From CAYNZP01 sp964401835 (GTDB lineage: Bacteria; Planctomycetota; Phycisphaerae; SM23-33): a DNA stretch of 64,000 bases. The stretch is taken from positions 186,001 through 250,000 of the forward strand of contig CAYNZP010000002.1 in NCBI GenBank assembly GCA_964401835.1. The letters are read 5' to 3'. Position 1 is the first letter of the stretch; each line of letters begins with the position of its first letter. This document shows, in pieces, positions 54,197-63,518 of the stretch. The position numbers and the translations under genes are program-made. The notes beneath the pieces were generated by a model that was given only the letters and a program-made list of their open reading frames with translations, was not told where the DNA came from and searched no databases.

Positions 54197-55225
54197 ATGC
54201 GCGAGATATACCGAATACTTGACGCGAATTTCAATCGTGCACGCGAGGCGCTGCGTGTAGCTGAGGACTGTGGCCGGTTCGCACTGAACGACCCGGCTAT
54301 CACCGCGATGGCGAAGAACCTTCGCAGCGATTTGAAAGAGATAATCACCGCTATGCCGGTTGATGAGATGATAGCGTCACGTGACACTCCCGGGGATATC
54401 GGCACAGAGATTACCAGCCCGTCCGAACCGCTACGCAAAGACCTTGCCGATGTGGCCAGGGCGGCCTGCAAGCGTCTGACAGAATCGTTGAGGACGATTG
54501 AAGAATACGGCAAATTTGTCGCCCCGCAGCAGGTGCTGCAGATAGAGCGGATGCGGTACAACTCCTATACGCTCGAACAGCGGATTATCGCCAGGCTGCT
54601 CGTCGGGCGGCGGTTCGAAGATGTGAAGCTTTATCTGCTGATTACATCCGACATGTGCCGTGGCAGCATTCGCGAAGTGGCGCGGGCTGCTATCGTTGGC
54701 GGCGTGGATGCGATTCAGCTTCGCGAGAAAAATGTAAGCGACAGTGTTTATCTGGCCCTGGCGGCAGAGCTTCGTGAGCTGACCGACGAGATGAACAAGC
54801 TTTTGTTTATCAACGACCGTGCCGACATTGCGGCGATAGTCGGTGCCGACGGCTTGCATGTCGGCCAGCACGACTTGCCGATAGCCGAGGCAAGGCGACT
54901 TTTGCGGCCGGGCGCGATTGTCGGGCGCAGCTCGCACAACATCGGCCAGGCCAAGGCAGCCGTCAATGAAGGCGCCGACTATGTTTCAGTCGGCCCGATG
55001 TTCGAGAGCACAACCAAAGACGCCGGCCCAATCGCTGGAGTAGAATTGCTCAAACAAGCGACAGCCGATATATCCATGCCGATCGTTCCCATCGGCGGAA
55101 TCAACGCAGACAACGTTAGCGAACTGGTCGAAGCCGGGGCGAAATGCGTGTCAGTTTGCTCTGCTATCTGCCAGGCAGATGACCCCAAAGCTGCCGCAAA
55201 AGCCATCAAAGAAAATTTGAAATAA
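54197..55225 (+). CDS. thiE: Thiamine-phosphate synthase with N-terminal extra domain
   Basis: The C-terminal part (about 145-342) is ThiE, joining the thiazole and pyrimidine phosphates: TIM-barrel with IQLREKN (pyrophosphate-contact), INDRADIAAIVGADGLHVGQHD, GRSSHN and PIGGI strands. The N-terminal 130 residues (YRILDANFNRAREALRVAED) form a helical domain known from cyanobacterial ThiE proteins, whose role is unclear. Total 342 residues against about 210 for a plain ThiE. GGGG-like RBS is weak (GGGGC 9 bases before). It follows glyA. Confidence 0.92.
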   Translation: MREIYRILDANFNRAREALRVAEDCGRFALNDPAITAMAKNLRSDLKEIITAMPVDEMIASRDTPGDIGTEITSPSEPLRKDLADVARAACKRLTESLRTIEEYGKFVAPQQVLQIERMRYNSYTLEQRIIARLLVGRRFEDVKLYLLITSDMCRGSIREVARAAIVGGVDAIQLREKNVSDSVYLALAAELRELTDEMNKLLFINDRADIAAIVGADGLHVGQHDLPIAEARRLLRPGAIVGRSSHNIGQAKAAVNEGADYVSVGPMFESTTKDAGPIAGVELLKQATADISMPIVPIGGINADNVSELVEAGAKCVSVCSAICQADDPKAAAKAIKENLK

Positions 55226-55321
55226 CAGCCTAAACAACAAATCGAAAACACCATTTTGCGGGGAAAATTTGCGAATTAATGATTAGCGAAATAAAAGGGG
55301 AATTTCTCATTAAAACCGCTT

Positions 55322-55436
55322 CAATAAAAAGCGGGCGGCCAACATGAGGTGCGCGGGGGGAGACGCACCATGATCCATGCCAGTCGCCCATTATCCCGGT
55401 AAAAGCAAAGACTTGCATCAATCCTCTTCTCATTAC
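55322..55436 (-). ncRNA. Candidate small RNA with a long hairpin
   Basis: On the minus strand a promoter (55437-55465) is followed by about 45 bases of leader and then a 14-bp stem: 55389-55376 pairs with 55346-55333 (one A-C mismatch, some G-U), with an inner stem GGTGCG/CGCACC around a loop with six C residues. The 3' side ends in GCTTTTTATTG, as an intrinsic terminator would. The predicted transcript is about 110 bases. It is independent of both neighbouring genes. No known RNA family is recognised. Confidence 0.5.
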
Positions 55437-55465
55437 ATCGTAGGCCGGTATTAGCCAAAATTCAA
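55437..55465 (-). promoter_or_regulatory. Promoter of the candidate small RNA
   Basis: TTGAAT (55465-55460) and TACGAT (55442-55437) separated by exactly 17 bases, downstream of a terminator and ahead of the hairpin transcript. Confidence 0.45.
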
Positions 55466-55522
55466 ATCACATAACGATAGTTATACAATACCATAATGAG
55501 TGAAATCTGAGTGACAAAAACG

Positions 55523-55557
55523 AAAAAAAGCCCCGGCCTTACGAAGACCGAGGCTTT
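55523..55557 (-). terminator. Terminator of the zinc-ribbon gene
   Basis: A 14-bp stem (55544-55557 with 55527-55540, two G-U pairs) followed by seven T on the minus strand, 25 bases after the stop of the upstream gene. Confidence 0.8.
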
Positions 55558-55581
55558 GAAAAATCAGAAATTAAGCCCTTT

Positions 55582-56079
55582 TTATTTGCGGCTTTTTGCC
55601 TTATCGTGATACCATTGAATTCTATCGGTATTGCAATGCGGGCAGATATCCGGCGGCATTTGCCCCGACATATAGGCCTCGGGGTACTTGCTCGCCTCGG
55701 AAACATAATATTTCTCGCACGCAGGACAACGAGTCATCGGAATAGCTGAGCTCTCAATTTTACACGAAGGACAATCCAGGCTCATTGCCATACCGGGTAC
55801 CATCCCCGGGGCAGGCATTCCACCAGGGCCAGCGGAATTCTTTTCCATCATTTCCTTCGGGGTAAGTTCGAATTGATGACCACATGACTGGCACTCTAAA
55901 CGAATTATCCTGCCGCCACTACCTGTTTTATCGCCACCAACATGATAAATAGTTAATACAAGTGAACTGATAATGATCAAAGCCAATGCACCAGCAAAGA
56001 CATATTCCATGTTACGGCCGCCACCTCCCCCAAGGTTCAGTTTGCTTACCACAGCATTCGACAACCTTGTCTTAAGCAT
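55582..56079 (-). CDS. Membrane-anchored zinc-ribbon protein of unknown function
   Basis: A 165-residue protein: a glycine stretch (GGGGG) and one membrane helix (about 25-47), then a soluble part with eight cysteines in four CxxC pairs: CQSC, CPSC, CPAC and CPHC. They could form two treble-clef or rubredoxin-like zinc sites. A Gly-Pro-Met-rich loop lies between the first and second pair. AGGAG precedes the ATG at 56079. An internal ATG (MEYVFAGA) is an alternative start. No partner gene is adjacent; I do not recognise the family. Confidence 0.7.
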   Translation of the reverse strand: MLKTRLSNAVVSKLNLGGGGGRNMEYVFAGALALIIISSLVLTIYHVGGDKTGSGGRIIRLECQSCGHQFELTPKEMMEKNSAGPGGMPAPGMVPGMAMSLDCPSCKIESSAIPMTRCPACEKYYVSEASKYPEAYMSGQMPPDICPHCNTDRIQWYHDKAKSRK

Positions 56080-56214
56080 CTTTTAAACTCCTATGAAATA
56101 AAAATCACAAATACCATGTCTATCAGTTTATCTATCGGCTACTATAGTGCAAATCAATTATCGCATACCGGAATCGCAGGGTACAAAAGAATTTCACCGA
56201 GGGAAAAACTCTAC

Positions 56215-58650
56215 CTAGTGGTTTTTGCTACCTTTTTGATTTGAGTTATTACCGATTGCATTCGACAAAACCTGATCCACATTATTAACAAATTTAAATT
56301 TCATTCCTTTCTGGACTTCGGCTGGAATATCAACAAGGTCCTTTTTGTTACGTTTCGGAAGAACGACGGTTTTGACACCAGCCCGCTTTGCAGCAAGTAC
56401 CTTCTCTTTGATTCCTCCGACAGGAAGTACTAGCCCTCGAAGCGTTATCTCTCCGGTCATGGCGACGTCCGGCTGTACTGCCTTGCCGGTAATAAGGCTT
56501 GTAAGTGCCGTGAACATCGCAACACCGGCAGATGGTCCGTCTTTCGGTATAGCTCCGGCGGGAACGTGGACGTGAATATCCTGCTTGCTCAAAACTTTAT
56601 TTTCCGGCATTCTGCTCTTGATGAGACTCAGGGCTGCCTGCGCGGATTCCTTCATCACATCACCAATCTGGCCGGTGAGTGTCATATTCCCCTTACCCGG
56701 ATATGCCGACGCCTCGATGAAAATGATTTCCCCCCCGGCAGGCGTATAAGCAAGGCCGGTCGCAACACCCGGAGAAGAAGTCCTCAATGCCATCTCGCTC
56801 TCATATTTCTGCGGCCCGAGAACTTTCACCACGAGTTCTGCCGTTATCTTTCGCGATCTTGCTTTATTGGCTGCAACCAGCGAAGCCACCGACCGACACA
56901 CCGTGCCAATCTGACGTTCCAGTTCTCTTACGCCTGCTTCACGGGTATAGCTGTCGATAATTTTATTTATTCCCGCAACGGTCCACTTCGCATGCGAGGG
57001 TTTCAGGCCATTTTCCCTGAGTTGCCTCTTGATGAGATATTTTCTGGCAATGTGGAGTTTCTCGCGGCTGGTATAACCCGGCAGTTCGATAACTTCCATC
57101 CGGTCACGAAGTGCAGGTGGAACCGGGCCCATATAGTTCGCAGTCCCTATGAACAATACCTGCGAAAGGTCGAACGGCACGTTAAGGTAATGGTCCTGGA
57201 ACGTGAAATTCTGGGCTGGGTCAAGAATCTCCAAAAGCGCTGACGTCGGGTCACCGCGAAAGTCAGCCCCAACCTTGTCCAACTCATCGAGCATGAACAC
57301 AGGATTATTCGTTCCAGCTTTTCGTATTTCCTGAATTATCCGGCCGGGCATAGCGCCAATATATGTCCGCCTGTGGCCGCGAAGTTCCGCCTCGTCCCTC
57401 ATCCCCCCAAGACTCATTCTTATGAACTTCCTGCCCAATGCACGCGCTATAGACTGGCCCAGAGATGTCTTGCCGACACCTGGCGGGCCAACAAAGCAGA
57501 GAATAGGCCCACGGGATTCCGGAGCGAGCTTTCGCACCGCGAGATATTCCAGAATTCGCCGTTTGACCTTTTCCAGATCGTAGTGGTCCTTATCGAGGAC
57601 CTGCCTGGCAATTTCGATATCGAGCTTATCTTCGCTCTTTTTGCTCCAGGGAAGTTCTGTGATGATATCGAGAAACGTTCTGATTACGTTATACTCAGGA
57701 GAAATGACCGGCAATTTTTCCAGCCGGGAAACATCACGAAGTGCTTCGCCCTTGACATATTCCGGCATGCCAGCAGCTTCTATCTTCTCCTTGAGTTCGT
57801 CGATTTCGACTGTTTTCTCGTCAAGCTGTCCCAGTTCTTTCTGGATAGCCTTAAGCTGCTCCTGAAGGAAATATTCACGCTGCGATTTATCAATACTCGT
57901 TTTGACCTGGTTCTGGATCTTATTAGACAACTCGAGCACTTCTATCTGGTGCTGCAATTCGACGGCAAGTTTTCGGAATCTCTTGTTTACGTTGAGTTGC
58001 TCCAGGAGCTCCTGCTTTTTGGGGATATCCAGTTGCATATTCGATGCAAGAAAATCGGCCAATGCGCTGGGATTTTCAATACTATCGATAACAACAGCGG
58101 CTTCATCGGGGATATTTGCCGAAAGCTCGATAACCTTCTGGGAAAGATTGCGGGCATTCATCAACAGCGCTTCAGCTTCGGTGTCCTGCTCGAAAGTATC
58201 CTGAAGAATCTCTATCTCTGCCCGCATATAAGGCTGCTGGCCAAGCCAATTTTTGACACGGACACGCATAAGGCCCTGGATAATGATACTCTGGGTTCCA
58301 TCCTCGAGCTTGAGCAACTTCAGGACCATGCACGCAGTGCCCATATAGTAAAGATCATCCGGGCCGGGATTATCAATCCCGGGGGATTTTTGGCAGATCG
58401 TCACGATAACCTTCTGGGAGGGAAGCTCAGAGTTTATCAGCCGTTTGGATTTCTCTCTGCCGATAGTCAATGGCACGACAGTACCGGGAAAAATGACGAC
58501 ATTTCTCACCGGCAAAATGGCAACTTCTCTGGGAATGGTTATTCGGTCAGCCTGGGGTTGAGTTCCGTCATCAGAACTGCCTGGACGGATTATGATTTCA
58601 TTATCATCTTCATGGATGATGGCGGGTTTGGTTTTCTTCTTTTTTGCCAT
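56215..58650 (-). CDS. lon: ATP-dependent Lon protease
   Basis: A cytoplasmic AAA+ protease that degrades misfolded and regulatory proteins. The 811-residue protein has the N-terminal substrate domain (about 43-240), a coiled coil, Walker A GPPGVGKTS near residue 390, Walker B FMLDELDKVG, and the protease core with catalytic Ser in KDGPSAGVAM near 710 and the Lys in EKVLAAKRAG. The frame extends to 58722, but the ATG at 58650, four bases after the hsp20 stop, fits family length; the N-terminus starts with a lysine run. It is co-transcribed with hsp20. Confidence 0.95.
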   Translation of the reverse strand: MAKKKKTKPAIIHEDDNEIIIRPGSSDDGTQPQADRITIPREVAILPVRNVVIFPGTVVPLTIGREKSKRLINSELPSQKVIVTICQKSPGIDNPGPDDLYYMGTACMVLKLLKLEDGTQSIIIQGLMRVRVKNWLGQQPYMRAEIEILQDTFEQDTEAEALLMNARNLSQKVIELSANIPDEAAVVIDSIENPSALADFLASNMQLDIPKKQELLEQLNVNKRFRKLAVELQHQIEVLELSNKIQNQVKTSIDKSQREYFLQEQLKAIQKELGQLDEKTVEIDELKEKIEAAGMPEYVKGEALRDVSRLEKLPVISPEYNVIRTFLDIITELPWSKKSEDKLDIEIARQVLDKDHYDLEKVKRRILEYLAVRKLAPESRGPILCFVGPPGVGKTSLGQSIARALGRKFIRMSLGGMRDEAELRGHRRTYIGAMPGRIIQEIRKAGTNNPVFMLDELDKVGADFRGDPTSALLEILDPAQNFTFQDHYLNVPFDLSQVLFIGTANYMGPVPPALRDRMEVIELPGYTSREKLHIARKYLIKRQLRENGLKPSHAKWTVAGINKIIDSYTREAGVRELERQIGTVCRSVASLVAANKARSRKITAELVVKVLGPQKYESEMALRTSSPGVATGLAYTPAGGEIIFIEASAYPGKGNMTLTGQIGDVMKESAQAALSLIKSRMPENKVLSKQDIHVHVPAGAIPKDGPSAGVAMFTALTSLITGKAVQPDVAMTGEITLRGLVLPVGGIKEKVLAAKRAGVKTVVLPKRNKKDLVDIPAEVQKGMKFKFVNNVDQVLSNAIGNNSNQKGSKNH

Positions 58651-58654
58651 ATGT

Positions 58655-59077
58655 TTATTTGGCCTTTTTCTCCATGTGTATCCAAAGGTAACCGCTTCGA
58701 TACGATGCCTGAATTGCGTCAACGTCGACTCCCTTAGGCAATTCCATCGTTCTGCAGAACCAGCCGTGGTCTATCTCCATCATATGCATCTGCACCTGCC
58801 CACAATCTTCGGGCGGCATCGGCGAAAGCCTTTGACCGGAAATTATCAGAACGTCCTCTTCCACTCTCAGATCAATATGTTCAGTTTTGACTCCCGCCAA
58901 ATCGACAACCAAACAATAACCCGTCGGGCCTTCATAGAGGTTGACGGCAGGCTTCCATGTGTCCTCTGGTGCATATTTATGGAAACCACCACCAATTACA
59001 TCATCCATCCACTTGCCGAGTTTCTTGGCGGACATGTGGATTTTCTCGTCACGGCTGGCAAAAGTTACACTTTGCAT
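58655..59077 (-). CDS. Small heat shock protein (Hsp20/alpha-crystallin)
   Basis: A 140-residue alpha-crystallin-type chaperone: the conserved core VVDLAGVKTEHIDLRVEEDVLIISG-type region lies at about 55-80, with a later FCRTMELPKGVDVDAI segment that corresponds to the C-terminal part of the domain. An RBS (AAAGGGG) stands before the ATG at 59077, which is preferred to the longer frame from 59107. It lies directly upstream of lon; both are expected to respond to protein stress. Confidence 0.9.
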   Translation of the reverse strand: MQSVTFASRDEKIHMSAKKLGKWMDDVIGGGFHKYAPEDTWKPAVNLYEGPTGYCLVVDLAGVKTEHIDLRVEEDVLIISGQRLSPMPPEDCGQVQMHMMEIDHGWFCRTMELPKGVDVDAIQASYRSGYLWIHMEKKAK

Positions 59078-59153
59078 GTTTCTTACCCCTTTAGACACTT
59101 TAATCACCGCGGCCTATAGACATCACCAAAAAAACCATTTATGGCAAAACGAA

Positions 59154-59205
59154 ATGAAGCCGGCAAACCCCAACATTTATCCGCTGGAGCTACCGGCTTC
59201 ATTTT
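59154..59205. terminator. Terminator after htrA
   Basis: ATGAAGCCGG (59154-59163) pairs exactly with CCGGCTTCAT (59193-59202); on the minus strand it is followed by TTCGTTTT. It separates htrA from hsp20-lon. Confidence 0.7.
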
Positions 59206-59230
59206 ATCAAAATTCAGCCCAAATATGCAC

Positions 59231-60709
59231 TTACTTTGTGGGTTTTATGAAATAGAATCTTTTCCTGCCCTCTGGCGTCAAAACCCGCAATCTCACACCA
59301 TCTGCGTTCTTGCGGCCCTGAAGGGCTTGGCGAAACTCCTGGGCAGTGGCAATTGCTTTGCCATCGACATGTGTAATAACCAGACCTCTGGTGAGCCCTT
59401 TTTCGGCTGCATCGGCGCCCTTATCTACCTGGACAACAACAACGCCTTCTATGCTGTGCCTGAATCCCATCTGGCGAGCAATACGGTCTGTAACTGTCGT
59501 AACCTCGATTCCGAAATCGGTTATGTTTTCCTCTTCTTCCTGCGGGATAGCTTTTCCGGCAAATTCATCTTTTCTTGTGCCGAGTTTAACCGGCAAGGTC
59601 GTTTTCTCGCCATCACGATAAAGCTCGACATCAATCTCCTTTTCTGCAGAAAGGCCGGCAACGATACTGAAAAGGTCTTCGCCGGTTTTAATCTTTTCAC
59701 CAGCAATGGAAACAATAACATCGCCAACTTCAATGCCACCCTTCTCGGCTGCACTGCCTTTGGTAACCTCCGTTACCAGTGCGCCCTCGGCGGCAGGCAA
59801 GCCGAAGCTCTCTGCGAGTTCTGCGTCAACATCCTGGAACCAGACACCCAAAAAGGCGCGGACAACCTTGCCCTTTTCTATAAGCTGGTCCATGACCTTT
59901 TTGACAAGGTTAGATGGAATGGCAAAGCCGATGCCCTCGCTTCCACCACTGGCAGAGCTTATGGCTGTATTGATTCCAATAACTTCCCCACGAAGGTTTA
60001 CCAGCGGCCCGCCGGAATTTCCCCGGTTTATTGCAGCATCTGTCTGGAGGAATTTCTGGTACGGGATGGTGCCGTTTTTTCGACCCTTAGCGGAGATAAT
60101 GCCTGAAGTCACGGTTTGTGCATAACCCCGGGGAGATCCGATAGCCAACACCCAGTCGCCGACTTCCATCTCGTCACTGTCGCCAAGCGGAGCCTCAACA
60201 AGATTATCCGGTGAAATCTTTATTACCGCAAGGTCAGTGAAACCATCCTTCCCTATTACCTCAGCCCTGAGCGTCCGCTCATCGGCGAGCACGACTTCCA
60301 CCTCATCAGCCCCGCCGACAACGTGGTAATTCGTCAATACATAGCCCTTGGCAGCATCCACGATAACACCGCTGCCAAGGCCCCTCTGGAGATACTCTCG
60401 CTCGGGCCTTTGCCTGCGCGGGCCAAAGGGGTCGTCACCGAAAAAGCGGCGAATAAAATCATCCATATCACCAAAAGGAGAACTGTATTTGAGACGTTTT
60501 GTCACACGCACCTCAACCACTGCCGGCCTGACAACCTTTACAACCTCTCTAATAAGTTTGGAAAAGGTATCTTGCTGGTTGAGTTGAGAAAGCTTTGTGC
60601 GGTCAGTCTTGTTCTCGGCAAAAGCTACACTGCCCGAAAGGTTCGCAGCAAACCCAACTGCCAAAATGACAACACATGTCAGGATAGTTGGTAACTGTTT
60701 TTTGCACAT
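59231..60709 (-). CDS. Periplasmic serine protease HtrA/DegP
   Basis: A 492-residue trypsin-like protease with two PDZ domains that handles misfolded periplasmic proteins. The signal segment TILTCVVILAVGFAANLSG is followed by a mature part with catalytic His in TNYHVVG, Asp in FTDLAVIK and Ser in RGNSGGPL; PDZ1 is about residues 285-375 and PDZ2 about 395-485. GGAGAT lies before the ATG at 60709; a longer frame to 60751 lacks support. Confidence 0.95.
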   Translation of the reverse strand: MCKKQLPTILTCVVILAVGFAANLSGSVAFAENKTDRTKLSQLNQQDTFSKLIREVVKVVRPAVVEVRVTKRLKYSSPFGDMDDFIRRFFGDDPFGPRRQRPEREYLQRGLGSGVIVDAAKGYVLTNYHVVGGADEVEVVLADERTLRAEVIGKDGFTDLAVIKISPDNLVEAPLGDSDEMEVGDWVLAIGSPRGYAQTVTSGIISAKGRKNGTIPYQKFLQTDAAINRGNSGGPLVNLRGEVIGINTAISSASGGSEGIGFAIPSNLVKKVMDQLIEKGKVVRAFLGVWFQDVDAELAESFGLPAAEGALVTEVTKGSAAEKGGIEVGDVIVSIAGEKIKTGEDLFSIVAGLSAEKEIDVELYRDGEKTTLPVKLGTRKDEFAGKAIPQEEEENITDFGIEVTTVTDRIARQMGFRHSIEGVVVVQVDKGADAAEKGLTRGLVITHVDGKAIATAQEFRQALQGRKNADGVRLRVLTPEGRKRFYFIKPTK

Positions 60710-60834
60710 CTTTAAATCTCCTGTCTCTTTTAAACTACCAGAAAAACCCATTGCCTGAATCTTGAGCGTAACTTCGTTATCTTATCTACGTTATTTGACA
60801 CGGAAATGTTTGTAAAGTTTGCGTAAAAAACCAA

Positions 60835-63468
60835 TCAGTCGGCCTTTTTGAGCAAGAGAACTATTATGACATAAAGCAATATTCCCGGAACAGTTATAAA
60901 AATCAGCAAAAGCCCAGCCTTGCTTCCTGGCATTTCTCTTGCCCCAATCGCTACTGCAGGAACGCCCGAAAAATCCGAACCGGGTTGCCACTTATATAAT
61001 TCTATCTGTGATGAGGTGAGTTCCAAAGTCTTATCAACTTCACCCGGACTTTTGGCAAGCAGATTTTCGTAAATAACCACCGGATTGTCCTGGGGATTCC
61101 GGGCCGGCAGCTCGATGAGTTTCTTGTAAACACGCTGAGAGTCTTGTAACTTATTTGCCAAATTGACTGGAGTTGAATACTCACTCTCGGCGAGGGAAAT
61201 ATTCCGAACGTCTATCGGAAACTCGCTGGTTGTAAAGATTCGCAGATAGGGATGCGGCAACTCGTTGGGAGCTACAAATGTCCATTCAAAATGACGCCAG
61301 TCAGAGCTCAGATGCTCGTTACGGGCAAAGAACATATGCTCAGCCGGAGTGTAATAATCGAAGTAAACCTCCACCTTCAAATCACTGCCAGCCTGCCCCT
61401 GGGGACAATTAGCGTCGAGGGCGATGCGATAAACCCGGCCGGGCTTCAGTTTCACTTCATGCTTAATGGCAGATTGTTGCCACATGTACAGCCAGGAACC
61501 CTGCAACCTGAAACCATCATCGCTCACTATGGAATCTTCAAGTTGCCAGTTGGAACTCACCAGATTCTCGCCCTGATGCCTGGCTGATTCTTTGATGCGC
61601 ACAGATTCGATTACGTCTCTATATTTCTCGTCGGCTGTGAGGATATAGCGGACATTGTAGCTGCTGAGCAGATAGTTTCGCCGCAAAAGCTCAGCCCAGT
61701 TTTCATTATTGCCGAATATCCGAAAACCCAGCAGCTGGCCGTGGGCGGGGCTTTGGAAAGGCCCGTAGCTGTTTATCGTTGCCACTCCAAGCGACTGGGC
61801 AGTCTTGGGCAAAAGAAGCTCTGCCGGGCGTTGCGTGTAAGAGTCTGCCAGTCCCCAAACCAGATACGGCTGATTCGCCTGAGCGTTCTCCCTTAGCCAC
61901 TCAGCCGCCTGCGAAATTTCTGGATCAGCAACTACAGAATCTTTTCCGGGCACATCGATAAAGCGTGTGATGAAAAACAAATCGACAAATAGCAGGACAA
62001 TCAGGACTGCCGCCATTTTCCGTGGAAATTTCAGCCAAATCCGAATACCAATTATCGTCAAAACCAACAGCCCAACCGGCACCCAAATCGCAGGATTGGC
62101 CGGGCTCAAGGCAGCCAGAGCGTCTTTCGCCCCGCCGCCGAAAGTCGGGATATTTTCCGGCCAGCGGTCAAGCAACAAAAATGCCCCCAGCCATATTACG
62201 CACAGGCTAACTGCCATCGCGGCCGGCAGTACAAAACTTGCGGTTCGGCGAATCGTTATTTTCAATTTTTCGATATTTTCGGTATTGGCGCTTTTGATAA
62301 TCGCGTCGATGCCGATTGCGGCCAATGTAATCAAGGCCATGTCCAACGCCAGAACCATCCTCGCCGGGCATCGCATGACGCCCAGAACCGGCAGCATGTA
62401 AATCAGCCGATATGTCGGCAGATAAAATCCGAGCATCCAGACAAACGCACCAATTGCAATTAGGGTCCAGATTTTCGCGATGGATTTATTGGGATTTCCC
62501 GATGAACGTTTCCCTTTTGCAATCTGCCAAATAGCTGCACCTGCCAACGGCAAAGTAATAAGCCCGACGTAACCGAGCATCTCACAAAGATGCCAAGGCC
62601 CCCACCACTGCTGCGGAAAAAAGTTTCCGGCAGCAGTTCGTGAACCCATCAGAAACGGGAAAAATGCCAGCACACCCGCCAACGGAAAGAAGCTGTTTTC
62701 GCCGGCCATGTGATAGCCGATTTTTTGGCGGCTTGTCTGGCCCAGCAGCTCAGACGCAGCGTGAATCTGCGGAGAAAAGATAAGCAAAATCAAAACGACC
62801 GCACCGGCAGCGACGCCAAGCGAAGGCCAGAATGGCCGCCCGCGCAACAGAAAATATGCAAACACGACGACAGACATCTGAATCAGCGTCGGCCAGTGAC
62901 CAGCCGCAAAAGTCAGAAAACCAATCGGCACCAACAATGCAAACGACATTGCGCGTTTGTCGCGGAGAAGTTCGATACACCAAAGCAGCCAAGGCAACAT
63001 GCAGGCTGTCTGTATCACTCCCAGATGCACGCGATGGCCAACCATAAACCCGCAGAACATAAAACCGACCGCACCAAACACTGCCGCCGTCTGAGCGAGC
63101 TTGAGCCTTTGCAAATATATATATGCACCAATGCCCGCCATAGAAAATGCCAAAAAGATTGAAAGACTGTATGCCAGCTTCGCATCGACAGCTCCGAACA
63201 GCCACGTCGCCGGATGCATCACTGCTGCCTGCGGGTCGGCAAACAAAACCGACCCAGTCGCTTCGAGCGGATTTTCCAGCGGCAGCCGACCTTCTCCAAG
63301 CGCATCTCCAGCCATCTTGCGGAGCGGATAATAATAGACGACGTCGTCTTCGCCAGCCGATGTCGGATTCGACCAGAGCGGATAGAGCATGGCCATCGGG
63401 GCTATGACGATTATCAAAATTAATAAAATGGTGTTCCGGTTAAGCGAAAAGTATGGAGGTTTTTTCAT
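60835..63468 (-). CDS. YfhO-family integral membrane protein
   Basis: An 877-residue polytopic membrane protein with about 12-14 helices, a hydrophilic periplasmic part near residues 560-840 and one last helix (TVPGILLYVIIVLLL) at the C-terminus. The N-terminal loop EDDVVYYYPLRKMAGDALG and the DPQAAVMHPATWL motif match the YfhO group, thought to be glycosyltransferase-like proteins of the cell envelope (B. subtilis YfhO glycosylates lipoteichoic acid). The reaction in a diderm is unknown. It stands between htrA and the HEAT-repeat gene on the same strand. Confidence 0.85.
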   Translation of the reverse strand: MKKPPYFSLNRNTILLILIIVIAPMAMLYPLWSNPTSAGEDDVVYYYPLRKMAGDALGEGRLPLENPLEATGSVLFADPQAAVMHPATWLFGAVDAKLAYSLSIFLAFSMAGIGAYIYLQRLKLAQTAAVFGAVGFMFCGFMVGHRVHLGVIQTACMLPWLLWCIELLRDKRAMSFALLVPIGFLTFAAGHWPTLIQMSVVVFAYFLLRGRPFWPSLGVAAGAVVLILLIFSPQIHAASELLGQTSRQKIGYHMAGENSFFPLAGVLAFFPFLMGSRTAAGNFFPQQWWGPWHLCEMLGYVGLITLPLAGAAIWQIAKGKRSSGNPNKSIAKIWTLIAIGAFVWMLGFYLPTYRLIYMLPVLGVMRCPARMVLALDMALITLAAIGIDAIIKSANTENIEKLKITIRRTASFVLPAAMAVSLCVIWLGAFLLLDRWPENIPTFGGGAKDALAALSPANPAIWVPVGLLVLTIIGIRIWLKFPRKMAAVLIVLLFVDLFFITRFIDVPGKDSVVADPEISQAAEWLRENAQANQPYLVWGLADSYTQRPAELLLPKTAQSLGVATINSYGPFQSPAHGQLLGFRIFGNNENWAELLRRNYLLSSYNVRYILTADEKYRDVIESVRIKESARHQGENLVSSNWQLEDSIVSDDGFRLQGSWLYMWQQSAIKHEVKLKPGRVYRIALDANCPQGQAGSDLKVEVYFDYYTPAEHMFFARNEHLSSDWRHFEWTFVAPNELPHPYLRIFTTSEFPIDVRNISLAESEYSTPVNLANKLQDSQRVYKKLIELPARNPQDNPVVIYENLLAKSPGEVDKTLELTSSQIELYKWQPGSDFSGVPAVAIGAREMPGSKAGLLLIFITVPGILLYVIIVLLLKKAD

Positions 63469-63518
63469 TTAGTTTCTTTACTCACAGGACGGGGCTCTAG
63501 CCCTACCACGCTAATAGC

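Larger units (their letters stand above)
55226..55581. other. Region between thiE and the zinc-ribbon gene
   Basis: Contains the candidate small RNA at 55322-55436 and the terminator at 55523-55557; no protein gene is supported. A short minus ORF (55230-55433) runs through the RNA hairpin and is probably incidental. Confidence 0.5.

Noticed and set aside
55230..55433. 67-residue minus-strand ORF
   Set aside because: It is threaded through the hairpin of the candidate small RNA and has no homology features; coding is less likely than RNA.
57373..58737. 454-residue open frame on the plus strand
   Set aside because: Antisense to lon; a long shadow caused by codon bias.
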